DNA from: UMGS1668 sp035447605
Lineage (GTDB): Bacteria > Bacillota > Clostridia > Oscillospirales > Ruminococcaceae
Length of the DNA stretch: 64,000 nucleotides
NCBI GenBank assembly: GCA_035447605.1
Contig: DAOTHJ010000001.1
Span: forward strand, 1-64,000
Direction: 5' to 3'
Shown here: piece by piece, positions 14,779 through 21,993 of the stretch
Layout: every line of letters starts with the position of its first letter
Position numbering within the stretch: the first letter of the stretch is position 1
Position numbers and translations under genes: made by a program
The notes under the pieces: generated by a model
The model's input: only the letters and a program-made list of their open reading frames with translations
The model's database searches: none
What the model was told of the DNA's origin: nothing

Positions 14779-15873
14779 TTATTTCTTCAGACGCGGGTCA
14801 AGCGCGTCTCTGAGCCCGTCGCCGAACAGATTCAGGGAAAGAATCATGACACTCAGAACAACGGACGGGATAATCAAGCGATAGGCATAGGAATAAATGC
14901 CGCCGAGTCCATCGGAAGCCAGAGAGCCGAGACTGGCGAGCGGCGCCGAGACACCAAGTCCGAGGAAGGAAAGGAAGGATTCCAGGAAGATGGCGGACGG
15001 AATCTGCAAACAGGTGGTGACGACGATCTGGCCGATGCAGTTCGGCAGAAGATGCCGTTTGATGATTTTTTTATTGGAGGCGCCGAGGCACTGGGCAGCC
15101 ATGACGAACTCCTGCTTTTTGAGCATGAGCACCTGGCCGCGGACGATACGGGACATACCCACCCAATAAAGAAGAGCGAATGTGATGAAGATGCTGAACA
15201 GGCCGACGCCGATCCCGCTGAGGCTCTCGATAAACGGACTGGTCGAGGTGTCGAACAGCTCGGTCAGCGGATCCTTGAGCACGACCTGGAGCAGCAGCAC
15301 GACGAGCACATCCGGGATCGAGTAGATCAGCTCGACAATCCGCATCATGACATCATCGACTTTGCCGCCGATAAAGCCGCTGACGGAACCGTAGATCGAG
15401 CCGATCACCAAAACGATCAGAGATGCGGTGACGCCGACGGTCATCGAAATCCTCGAGCCGTACATCACGCGCACGAGCAGATCGCGGCCGAGGGTATCGG
15501 TTCCAAAGACATGCGGGAAAACTTCCTCTCCGGCGGCCATGGCTTCTATTTCCTTTTCGGAATAGGTCATCGGAGAAAGATTTTCAGATCCACGGATCTG
15601 TTCGGAATAGGTATACGGCACAAAGGAGGGCCCTATAAACGCAAAAATGGTGATGGCAATGATGACGCCGAGCGCCACCATGGCAACCGTGTTCTGTCTC
15701 AGACGGCGCCAGGCATCCTGCCAATAGGACATGCGCTTTTTGATGACGACCATGCTGGCCTTTTCTTCCTGGCTGGCCGGCTCAAAATCGGCGGCAGTAA
15801 AGGAACAGCCCGCGTTGAGAACCGGATCGACATCCACCTGAAGGCTTCCAAGTTTAACCTTGCTTTCCGGCAT
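14779..15873 (-). CDS. oppC: Oligopeptide ABC transporter permease OppC
   Basis: 364 residues. A cytoplasmic N-terminal extension of about 60 residues precedes the first membrane helix (VAMVALGVIIAITIFAFIG). A BPD_transp_1 domain with about five more helices follows, including the EAA-type loop near AAQCLGASNKKIIKRHLLPN that contacts the ATPases. Ends GDGLRDALDPRLKK, a common OppC/DppC C-terminus. Forms the membrane channel with OppB, whose stop codon is only 3 nt upstream. Confidence 0.94.
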   Translation of the reverse strand: MPESKVKLGSLQVDVDPVLNAGCSFTAADFEPASQEEKASMVVIKKRMSYWQDAWRRLRQNTVAMVALGVIIAITIFAFIGPSFVPYTYSEQIRGSENLSPMTYSEKEIEAMAAGEEVFPHVFGTDTLGRDLLVRVMYGSRISMTVGVTASLIVLVIGSIYGSVSGFIGGKVDDVMMRIVELIYSIPDVLVVLLLQVVLKDPLTELFDTSTSPFIESLSGIGVGLFSIFITFALLYWVGMSRIVRGQVLMLKKQEFVMAAQCLGASNKKIIKRHLLPNCIGQIVVTTCLQIPSAIFLESFLSFLGLGVSAPLASLGSLASDGLGGIYSYAYRLIIPSVVLSVMILSLNLFGDGLRDALDPRLKK

Positions 15874-15876
15874 GGA

Positions 15877-16809
15877 TCATTCGCCTCCCTTCGTGAACGA
15901 GATCCGCGGATCCACGATTTTATAGGCGATATCCACAAGCAGGTTCATGACGATAATCAGGATGGAAAGAAAAATTGTGGTACCCATAATGATCGGATAA
16001 TCGCGCGCGAGAATACTCTGGATAAAATAGCGGCCAAGACCCGGGATGCTGAAAACCGTCTCGACGACAAAGCCGCCGGTGACCGTATAAGCGACCATCG
16101 GTCCAAGATAGGTGATGACCGGGATCAGGGAGTTGCGAAGCGCATGTTTAAAAATCAGCATCACAGGGGCAACGCCTTTTGCCCTTGCGGTTCGGATATA
16201 GTCCTGATTGATGACATCCAGCATGCTGGAACGCATCAGCCTCGCGATATAACACATCGGATAAAAGCTCAGCGCAAAGCAGGGCATCAGATAATTTTGC
16301 CAGCTGTCGAGGCCCATGGTCGGCAGGATACTCAGCTTCACGCCGAAAACAATCAGCAGCACGGTGCACACGACGAAACTAGGAATCGCGACGCCCGCCG
16401 TGGTAATAATCCTAAGTACGCTGTCGACCCATTTCCCTCGGTTATACGCCGCCAGACACCCCAGCGGAATGCCGCAGACAATGGCATTTAAAATTGCCCA
16501 TCCTCCAACTTTCACGGAAACCGGGAATTTCTCAAAGATGATCTCGGCGACGTCACGGTTCTTTTGCATTTTGAGCGAGACGCCCATATCGCCCTGTACA
16601 AAAGAGGTCAGATAATTCCAAAGCTGCTGATACAGCGGCTTGTCCAAGCCATATTTGGCCTCCAAAGCGGCAAGCACTTCCGGCGGCTGGCTTCTTTCGT
16701 TAAGGAACGGGCTTCCTGGTATTGCATTCATCATCAAAAATGTAATGCATGCAATGATCAAGACCGTCAGAAACGCCATCCCAACTCGTTTGAGAACATA
16801 CTCTAACAT
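15877..16809 (-). CDS. oppB: Oligopeptide ABC transporter permease OppB
   Basis: 310 residues with six predicted helices; opens MLEYVLKRVGMAF and has the conserved NAIPGSPF and ARAKGVAP...HALRNSLIPV (EAA loop) elements of the OppB/DppB family. ATG at 16809 is used because the upstream in-frame extension is not conserved and runs through the promoter. First gene of oppBCDF, preceded by a good sigma-A promoter. Confidence 0.94.
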   Translation of the reverse strand: MLEYVLKRVGMAFLTVLIIACITFLMMNAIPGSPFLNERSQPPEVLAALEAKYGLDKPLYQQLWNYLTSFVQGDMGVSLKMQKNRDVAEIIFEKFPVSVKVGGWAILNAIVCGIPLGCLAAYNRGKWVDSVLRIITTAGVAIPSFVVCTVLLIVFGVKLSILPTMGLDSWQNYLMPCFALSFYPMCYIARLMRSSMLDVINQDYIRTARAKGVAPVMLIFKHALRNSLIPVITYLGPMVAYTVTGGFVVETVFSIPGLGRYFIQSILARDYPIIMGTTIFLSILIIVMNLLVDIAYKIVDPRISFTKGGE

Positions 16810-16860
16810 TTCTTCACTTCCTGCTCTCCGCACTCTGGCGAAGTTTTTGATATACAGCCT

Positions 16861-16889
16861 ATTGTATAATTTTTTTATAGAAGCGTCAA
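16861..16889 (-). promoter_or_regulatory. Promoter of oppBCDF
   Basis: TTGACG (16884-16889), 17 bp, TACAAT (16861-16866) on the minus strand, 51 nt before the oppB start. Confidence 0.8.
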
Positions 16890-16920
16890 GGCGTAGCCCG
16901 AAAAATGTCGTTTTTCCAAA

Positions 16921-16961
16921 AATAGAAAAGGCAGGAAAGTGCCGTTCTTTCCCGCCTTTTT
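16921..16961 (-). terminator. Terminator of the sipL-like gene
   Basis: AAAGGC-A-GGAAAG pairs with CTTTCC-C-GCCTTT (one mismatch); an interrupted U-run follows on the minus strand. Confidence 0.75.
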
Positions 16962-16964
16962 GCA

Positions 16965-18473
16965 TTATCTGGGAATCAGGAGCGCAGTCCCCGCCGCCGG
17001 GATGGAATCGGTGAGCCCATTCTCCTCGGCGATGAGTTCCGGCGCGCTCCGGTATTTTTTGGCAATCTGCCAGAGCGTCTCATCCCCTCCCGCATAATAG
17101 ATAATCAGCGGCATCCGTTTTGTGCCGGAAGGAGCGCGTTCCCCGAACGTGCAGTCCGTAACCGCCTCCGCGGAATCCATCAGGAAGATGCTCCCATCCA
17201 GGATCAGCGTGAACCGGATCTCCGCGCCGCCCTCCGAGATCGAGGCCGACGCATTTTCCGTCGTCATGTCGACATCCGTAAGCGGCACCGTGCTCCCCGG
17301 AGGAATGTTGGCCCCCGTCTTCTGCTCGAACGTCTTCTCGAAATATTCCGGAATGCCGTCTTCATCCCGCGCGAACATGCAGAATTTGGGCCGCGCCACC
17401 AGATTTCCAGCTTCGTCGCATTCCGGCGGCGGCCCCGGCTCGACCCAGCAGGCGATTACGCTCTTCGCGCTCTCCGGCAGCTCCGCCCGCTCCCGGACCT
17501 CCATGGTCTCCGCGACCGGAACCACCTTCCCGACCGTTTCGATCCGCTCCTTATCGCAGGTGCAGTCGCACTCCGTGGAAAACATATCGCAGACGATGTC
17601 GGTATTGTTTTCGCTGTAGGTGCGTGCAAAGGCGCCGATCTTGACTTCGAGCGTCATGCCGCCGTCCTCCGCGACCGTCAGATCCGGCGGCGCGGCGATA
17701 TACCTCGCGTCGCAGGTATGAGCGCCGGTGACGCCGGGCGCATCGATGATCTGGCTGACGGGGAAGGTGTACTGGGAAATGATGACGTCGGAACCGTTCT
17801 CGCCTTCTTCCGGCGTCCACAGGATGGAAACCGAAAGTTCGCCCTTCGTGATGATTTTATCCGTGACTGTACGGCACTCCGTGACCTTCGCGGCGGCAAA
17901 GCTGCGGATGATGTTCCCGACCTTCGGCTTGCCCTCCTCCGGCGGAATGTCCTCCCGGAACGTGAAGCGCCGGTAAAATTCCCCTGAAATATTCACAAAA
18001 GGCAGCGCCCCGTGCAGCAGATGGATCTCCTTCCCATCCACCGAACCGAGCACTTCCTCCGGCGCCGTGATCAGCTCCGTGCAGCCCAGAGAGACGGTTC
18101 CTGAGACCTCGACGCGCCGTTTGTTGAGCGCCCGGCAGCGGACCTCCCTTGCAAGAACCTTTGCGCATACCGCCGCCGGCTCCTCCCCTTGAAGGGAGAG
18201 CGCCTTGGTGAACGGCACCTTCTGGCTCCAGCCGCAGAGTTTTCCCTCTTCGGAAAGATAACAGACCGTTGCCGTGATGGTGCCGGAAACCTCTACCCCG
18301 CCCTGATTGCCGGATGGCGGTCCGAAAAATACTTCCGCCCCGCAGCGGAGGATTTTCATGACATCCGGATAATAGTCCGGCAGCGTCATGCCGCAGTCGA
18401 ACGGAATTTCCTCCCTGCACTCTTTTACGCCGCGGCAGGCCGTGATCGTCTGCCTGACTGCGTTCAGTTCCAT
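16965..18473 (-). CDS. sipL: DUF3794 (SPOCS) and LysM protein, SipL-like
   Basis: 502 residues. Several DUF3794/SPOCS repeats (for example VEVSGTITATVCYLSEEGKL, VEVSGTVSL) fill most of the chain. A LysM motif follows at about 455-502 (YYAGGDETLWQIAKKY to PAAGTALLIPR). In Clostridioides difficile, SipL has this same architecture and length and binds the coat ATPase SpoIVA through LysM to direct spore envelope assembly. That role is inferred from architecture. ATG at 18473 has AAAAGGAGAGG upstream. It is a single-gene unit with its own terminator and fits with the spoIIA and dpa genes further along. Confidence 0.85.
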   Translation of the reverse strand: MELNAVRQTITACRGVKECREEIPFDCGMTLPDYYPDVMKILRCGAEVFFGPPSGNQGGVEVSGTITATVCYLSEEGKLCGWSQKVPFTKALSLQGEEPAAVCAKVLAREVRCRALNKRRVEVSGTVSLGCTELITAPEEVLGSVDGKEIHLLHGALPFVNISGEFYRRFTFREDIPPEEGKPKVGNIIRSFAAAKVTECRTVTDKIITKGELSVSILWTPEEGENGSDVIISQYTFPVSQIIDAPGVTGAHTCDARYIAAPPDLTVAEDGGMTLEVKIGAFARTYSENNTDIVCDMFSTECDCTCDKERIETVGKVVPVAETMEVRERAELPESAKSVIACWVEPGPPPECDEAGNLVARPKFCMFARDEDGIPEYFEKTFEQKTGANIPPGSTVPLTDVDMTTENASASISEGGAEIRFTLILDGSIFLMDSAEAVTDCTFGERAPSGTKRMPLIIYYAGGDETLWQIAKKYRSAPELIAEENGLTDSIPAAGTALLIPR

Positions 18474-18667
18474 AGCCGTCCTCTCCTTTTATATGATTTC
18501 CGGAGGATACTATGACGGCGAAAAAAATTTTAGAACGCATCCGGCCGCTTTCCGCACGCTTTGTCTCATTTTTGATTGGCTTTCATTTGCTTCCGCAGCT
18601 TTTTGCAGAGGGATCCGGAGCAGGCGCAACGGCCGGAATACGGGGAGGAATTTTTTGGCCCGATGGC

Positions 18668-18695
18668 AAAAAAATACCCGGGCGGCCGCCCGGGT
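18668..18695 (-). terminator. Terminator of the phosphoesterase gene
   Basis: The 20-bp perfect palindrome ACCCGGGCGG/CCGCCCGGGT followed on the minus strand by A and seven U. Confidence 0.85.
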
Positions 18696-18704
18696 GATTT
18701 CGTC

Positions 18705-19181
18705 TTACAGTTCCGCGGTATGCATGGCGATACCCTCATCCATGATATCCACGATGCCGTAGCTCGGCCCGCCGACCCGCGGCCTTCCGATGCTGCCGGG
18801 ATTCATGATATAGAGCCCGTCCTCATAGGAGACATACGGGATGTGCGTGTGACCGTAGAGCACGATGTCGGCGCCGAGTCTGCGGGCCTCCCGTTTGAGA
18901 TCCTCCAGACCGGATTTTACGCCGAAACGGAAGCCGTGGGTGTAGAATACCGTCTTCCCGGCGCATTCGGTCACACCATAATCCGGCTGATCCGAGCCGT
19001 AGTCGCAGTTCCCGGAGACGGAGAGAATTTTAAGCTCCGGACGGACGCTCCGCAGAAGATCCAGCTCATACTCGCCGTCGCCAAGAAACAGAAACAGATC
19101 CGCATCCGCCTGATGGAGCAGCATGACCTCCTCCAGCGCGTCATAGTGACGGTGGCTGTCGGAAAGTACGACAATCCTCAC
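18705..19181 (-). CDS. YfcE/MJ0936-family metallophosphoesterase
   Basis: 158 residues, the usual family size. Metal-binding motifs appear in order: DSH (near residue 8), GDGE (35), GNCD (58), THG (80) and GHTH (108). Family members hydrolyse phosphodiesters such as bis-pNPP in vitro; natural substrates are mostly unknown. The start is GTG at 19181, 8 nt from AAGGAGG. Transcribed away from the small-gene operon at 19292, with a 110-bp shared upstream region. Confidence 0.9.
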   Translation of the reverse strand: MRIVVLSDSHRHYDALEEVMLLHQADADLFLFLGDGEYELDLLRSVRPELKILSVSGNCDYGSDQPDYGVTECAGKTVFYTHGFRFGVKSGLEDLKREARRLGADIVLYGHTHIPYVSYEDGLYIMNPGSIGRPRVGGPSYGIVDIMDEGIAMHTAEL

Positions 19182-19291
19182 CCGTTCCGCCTCCTTTGCC
19201 GCATATCGCCGGCAATTTTTTCATATAAATCATTATATCTTTCCGCTCTCCCGACCGCAATACGGAAATTTGACGAAAGGCGGTTTTGCCT

Positions 19292-19534
19292 ATGAACAAT
19301 AACAGCGGACTCACCCCGGCGCAGCAGCAGATGCTGCTGAAACTGGCCGGAGAAAAGCTCGGCATCAACCCCGCCGCCCTAGAACAGGCCGTTCGCTCCA
19401 ACTCCTTCGACTCCCTGAAGAAGCGCGCCGGCCCGAAGATCGACGGCATGCTCTCCGATCCGAAGGCGCTGGAGGCCCTGCTCAATGATCCGAAAACCAT
19501 CGCTCTGCTCAAAAAATTGGCGGGAGGCGGATAA
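19292..19534 (+). CDS. Small protein of unknown function, first gene of a three-gene operon
   Basis: 80 residues, not recognised. ATG at 19292 is used; a TTG two codons earlier is also possible. The chain looks fully helical: an N-terminal region rich in Gln, Leu and Lys, then KIDGMLSDPKALEALLNDPK with two similar DPK turns. No signal peptide or membrane segment. The stop codon is 3 nt from the next start. Confidence 0.75.
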   Translation: MNNNSGLTPAQQQMLLKLAGEKLGINPAALEQAVRSNSFDSLKKRAGPKIDGMLSDPKALEALLNDPKTIALLKKLAGGG

Positions 19535-19537
19535 GCG

Positions 19538-19933
19538 TTGCCGGATTTAAGTGAACAACTCTCCGCCATCCTCTCCAATCCGGAGGCACAGAAAAATATC
19601 CAGTCGCTGCTTGCCTCCTTTGGCGGCGGAAATGCGGAACCCAACGCGCCGCCGAGGGAAGCCCCCTCCGGGAACTCTTTCGGCGGAGGGCTCTTCGGCG
19701 GGAACCTGTTCGGCGGAAGCGACGGCCCCGGGCTCGATATGGATGCCCTGATGAAAATCCAGAAGATGCTCTCTTCGATGAATCAGGACGATAAGGATAT
19801 CAATCTGCTCCGCGCGCTTCGTCCACATCTGAAGGAACCAGGCCGCGTCGATGAGGCCATCCGCATTTTGCAGCTGATCAGCGTGCTGCCGGCGCTCGGA
19901 GAGAGCGGATTGTTCGGGGGCGGGCGGCATTGA
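19538..19933 (+). CDS. Gly-rich small protein of unknown function, second gene of the operon
   Basis: 131 residues. TTG at 19538 has GGAGG 9 nt upstream, overlapping the end of the previous gene. The N-terminus (LSAILSNPEAQKNIQSLLAS) resembles the previous gene's helical style. A Gly/Asn/Phe-rich middle follows with three GGGLFGGN-like units, then a C-terminal helical domain (INLLRALRPHLKEP and DEAIRILQLISVLPALG). The C-terminal part looks like a family seen in many Clostridia, but no function is known to me. Confidence 0.78.
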   Translation: MPDLSEQLSAILSNPEAQKNIQSLLASFGGGNAEPNAPPREAPSGNSFGGGLFGGNLFGGSDGPGLDMDALMKIQKMLSSMNQDDKDINLLRALRPHLKEPGRVDEAIRILQLISVLPALGESGLFGGGRH

Positions 19934-20373
19934 ATTGGTATCACAACGGCTACTCGGAGGAGGCGAAGGACGAAATGCGTGCGGAGACGGAAAACCGGGT
20001 CCAGGCAATGCAGGAACGTGCAAAGCTGATTAACGAAGTCTTTGCTCCGCCGGAAGAGATTCGCGCGGAAGCGGAAAACCGGGCGCGTTCCATGCAGGAG
20101 CAGGCGAGACGGATCAGCGCGAGCTTTCGGCAGCAGGAGAGGCCCCCTTCCCCGCCGCCTCCGCCCGGCCCTCCACCGGGCCCGCGTCCCGGCCCGCCTC
20201 CCGGTCCGCCGCCGGATCCGGCCTGCAGACCCTGCCCGGTACGGCCGCCCGGCGATTCCCTTTTCTTCGGGCTGGACGGCGATCGGCTGGTCATCCTTGC
20301 ATTGCTTTGGATTCTCTGGAGGGAACACTGCGACGCGAAGCTCCTTCTTGCGCTGCTTTATCTTCTGTTATGA
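19930..20373 (+). CDS. Proline-rich small protein with hydrophobic C-terminus, third gene of the operon
   Basis: 147 residues. Starts at TTG 19930, overlapping the previous stop by 4 nt (TTGA). The N-terminal 65 residues form two related charged helices (EMRAETENRVQAMQERAKLI and IRAEAENRARSMQEQARRIS), likely coiled coil. A Pro/Gly/Arg tract of about 30 residues follows, then CRPCP and a hydrophobic C-terminus (LVILALLWILW and LLLALLYLLL) that could insert in the membrane. The three genes appear to act together; function unknown. Confidence 0.75.
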   Translation: MNWYHNGYSEEAKDEMRAETENRVQAMQERAKLINEVFAPPEEIRAEAENRARSMQEQARRISASFRQQERPPSPPPPPGPPPGPRPGPPPGPPPDPACRPCPVRPPGDSLFFGLDGDRLVILALLWILWREHCDAKLLLALLYLLL

Positions 20374-20408
20374 AAGCGCCCTTCTTCCGCTTGGAAGAGG
20401 GGCGCTTT
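20373..20408 (+). terminator. Hairpin at the end of the small-gene operon
   Basis: AAAGCGCCC pairs with GGGCGCTTT with an inner CTTCC/GGAAG helix, directly at the stop codon. Only a few U residues follow, so efficiency is uncertain. Confidence 0.55.
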
Positions 20409-20778
20409 GCCATACAGGGTCTTTTCCGGAACGGCCGTGTTTCATTTTTTGTTCCATTTCATGCCCACGGTCTCCCGCCCGGAGTTCCGCGAGTAAGCCA
20501 GCCGATACAATCGTTTTGCCGATACGGCGGGCAGGCTTATATAACATACTTTTTCATGGAGGAAAACAAGAAGAAGCCCGAACGAAGACCGGCCGCTGCG
20601 TTCCTGTCTTCTTTTCTATTTTCCGGCTGTCTCCCGGATCCGCAGTTTGTTTTCCGGTGCCCCCGTTCTCTTCCGTTCACGCCGCGTGCCTGGTTTTTGA
20701 TGCTGCAAACCGCACAACTACCTTTTTGTTACACAAGTCTTAGTCCAAAAATTCTTGAAAAAATATAGCGCCCAGCTC
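20409..20778. other. Intergenic region, no gene seen
   Basis: About 370 bp between the operon terminator and the next promoter. Open frames exist but lack ribosome binding sites and look like chance. No repeat or RNA structure recognised. Confidence 0.55.
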
Positions 20779-20806
20779 TTGACTCTGCCGAAAAGTATGT
20801 TACTAT
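20779..20806 (+). promoter_or_regulatory. Promoter of the ribbon-helix-helix gene
   Basis: TTGACT (20779-20784), 16 bp, TACTAT (20801-20806), about 30 nt before the start codon. Confidence 0.7.
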
Positions 20807-20839
20807 GCTTTTATTATTTGGAAAGGGGGGAATGACGTT

Positions 20840-21025
20840 TTGAATCGGGATTATATGTATCAGGCTTCCACATATGATATCGTGCGGGTACTCTTACCCA
20901 AGGGAACAGAACCTCAGTTTAAGCAGCTTGCTTTTAATGAGCATTTGTCTCTTAATCAATATGTGATGAAAGCTCTCGAACAATTTTCCGGCCTTGATTT
21001 GCAGGCGTCGGCAGCAACAGATTAA
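20840..21025 (+). CDS. Small ribbon-helix-helix-type DNA-binding protein
   Basis: 61 residues. Strand-like DIVRVLLPKGTE is followed by helices with the LSLNQYVMKALEQF signature, as at the C-terminus of HicB-type and Arc/MetJ-like proteins. The LNQY turn is characteristic of RHH antitoxins. TTG at 20840 lies 9 nt from GGGGGG; an in-frame ATG at 20855 would delete five residues. No toxin gene is adjacent. Base composition is more AT-rich than its neighbours, and it sits beside a large inverted repeat and a tRNA gene, so acquisition by transfer is possible. Confidence 0.75.
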   Translation: MNRDYMYQASTYDIVRVLLPKGTEPQFKQLAFNEHLSLNQYVMKALEQFSGLDLQASAATD

Positions 21026-21032
21026 AAAATGA

Positions 21033-21119
21033 CTTTATCAGACAGTGATAAAGGAACCGCAATATAGAAATGGGGTTGTCGCTTTCCTGACAACCCCATT
21101 TCTATATCTCAGTTCCTTT
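21033..21119. repeat. Long near-perfect inverted repeat with an overlapping alternative hairpin
   Basis: Arms 21062-21080 and 21089-21107 are perfectly complementary over 19 bp around an 8-nt loop. A 4-nt internal bulge on each side is followed by a further perfect 8 bp (21050-21057 with 21112-21119). A separate 8-bp hairpin (21033-21040 with 21046-21053) competes for part of the outer arm. No U-run follows on either strand, which argues against a plain terminator. Confidence 0.7.
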
Positions 21120-21382
21120 CCAGCGCAAGTGACATCCTTCACTAAGACAAAGGTTTACCGGCAACCTTGTACGCCGACAAGGACGTATTCCATCTGTTGA
21201 AGAAGCCCCGGCGCTTCTATGCCGATAGCTTCCATACGGCTCCAGCCGGCGATTGAAAAGATGCAATAAGACGAGGACAAAACTAATTTTGTCCCACACA
21301 GACCGGGAACAATGCGGGAACAACCGCCCCGATTTCCAGCGTTTTTCAGCGATTTTGAATGGCTAAAAGGCAAAAAGAAAAA

Positions 21383-21419
21383 CCGCATCAAACGGCCGTT
21401 TTGTGGCTATTTGATGCGG
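21383..21419 (-). terminator. Terminator after tRNA-Lys
   Basis: CCGCATCAAA pairs with TTTGATGCGG; on the minus strand it is followed by a U-run. A-rich and T-rich flanks on both sides could make it bidirectional. Confidence 0.75.
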
Positions 21420-21427
21420 CTTTTTCG

Positions 21428-21503
21428 TGGTGAGCCATCGGGGATTCGAACCCCGGGCACCTTGATTAAAAGTCAAGTGCTCTGCCAACTGAGCTAATGG
21501 CTC
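21428..21503 (-). tRNA. tRNA-Lys (anticodon UUU)
   Basis: 76 nt with an encoded CCA. Acceptor arms GAGCCAT/ATGGCTC, D-loop region TAGCTCAGTTGGCAGAGC, anticodon loop CTTTTAA (anticodon TTT), T-arm GGGGTTCGAATCCCC. All four arms pair. Confidence 0.97.
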
Positions 21504-21579
21504 ATCTCTCATGACAGCTTTACTATTATATCAACAGAAATCTGCGTTGTCAATATTTTTCTTCCGTGTTTTTTGCCGG

Positions 21580-21601
21580 AAAAGGGGCCTTTTTCAGCCC
21601 C
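21580..21601 (-). terminator. Possible terminator of copA
   Basis: GGGGC/GCCCC with an 8-nt loop followed by UUUU on the minus strand, about 190 nt past the copA stop. Weak stem. Confidence 0.45.
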
Positions 21602-21789
21602 AAAACCGCCTTTTGGGCGCCGGCGCAGGAGAAATCGGGGTTCCTTCTCATCCAAAGGATCCGTTTTTTCATATGCGGCGGCCCGGAGCACCGGCGGGAA
21701 CCCAAAAGTTCCGTCGGTGCCCGGAAACACCCTTTTCCCGTTCGCTGCGCATTCCGTTCTGTACGAGAAGTTTCTTTCCCGGCGAAAGA

Positions 21790-21993
21790 TTATTTCGCGA
21801 CAGAGTAGCCCGCCGACTCGATCGCCGCTTCCAGTTCGGAAAGCTGCGCCGGTGCGGCATATTTTACCGTGGCGGTTCCGCCGGCGAGATCGACCTTCGC
21901 CTCTTCCACGCCCTTGACCTCCAGCAGTGCTTGCTCCACATGAGACACGCAGTGATTGCACATCATGCCTTCGACCTTAATGACCGTTTCCAT
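21790..21993 (-). other. copZ: Internal start in copA: candidate free CopZ-like chaperone
   Basis: Within copA, AAGGAGG (22002-22008) stands 8 nt before an in-frame ATG at 21991-21993. Initiation here would give a 67-residue protein starting METVIKVEGMMCNHC, a complete HMA domain and the normal length of CopZ. Whether it is translated separately is inference. The Shine-Dalgarno codons (Lys-Glu-Glu) lie in the linker between the ATPase and the HMA domain. Confidence 0.5.

Noticed and set aside
18474..18520. Possible sigma-E-type promoter (CATATAAA) before the sipL-like gene
   Set aside because: The -10-like element abuts the ribosome site, so transcription would start within or after the Shine-Dalgarno sequence.
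20559..20768. A 69-codon plus-strand frame starting MEENKKKPERRP
   Set aside because: No ribosome site, no family similarity, and a composition unlike coding DNA nearby.
21102..21391. Minus-strand frames between the inverted repeat and tRNA-Lys, considered as an integrase remnant
   Set aside because: No tyrosine or serine recombinase motif is visible, and no duplicated tRNA end (att site) was found.
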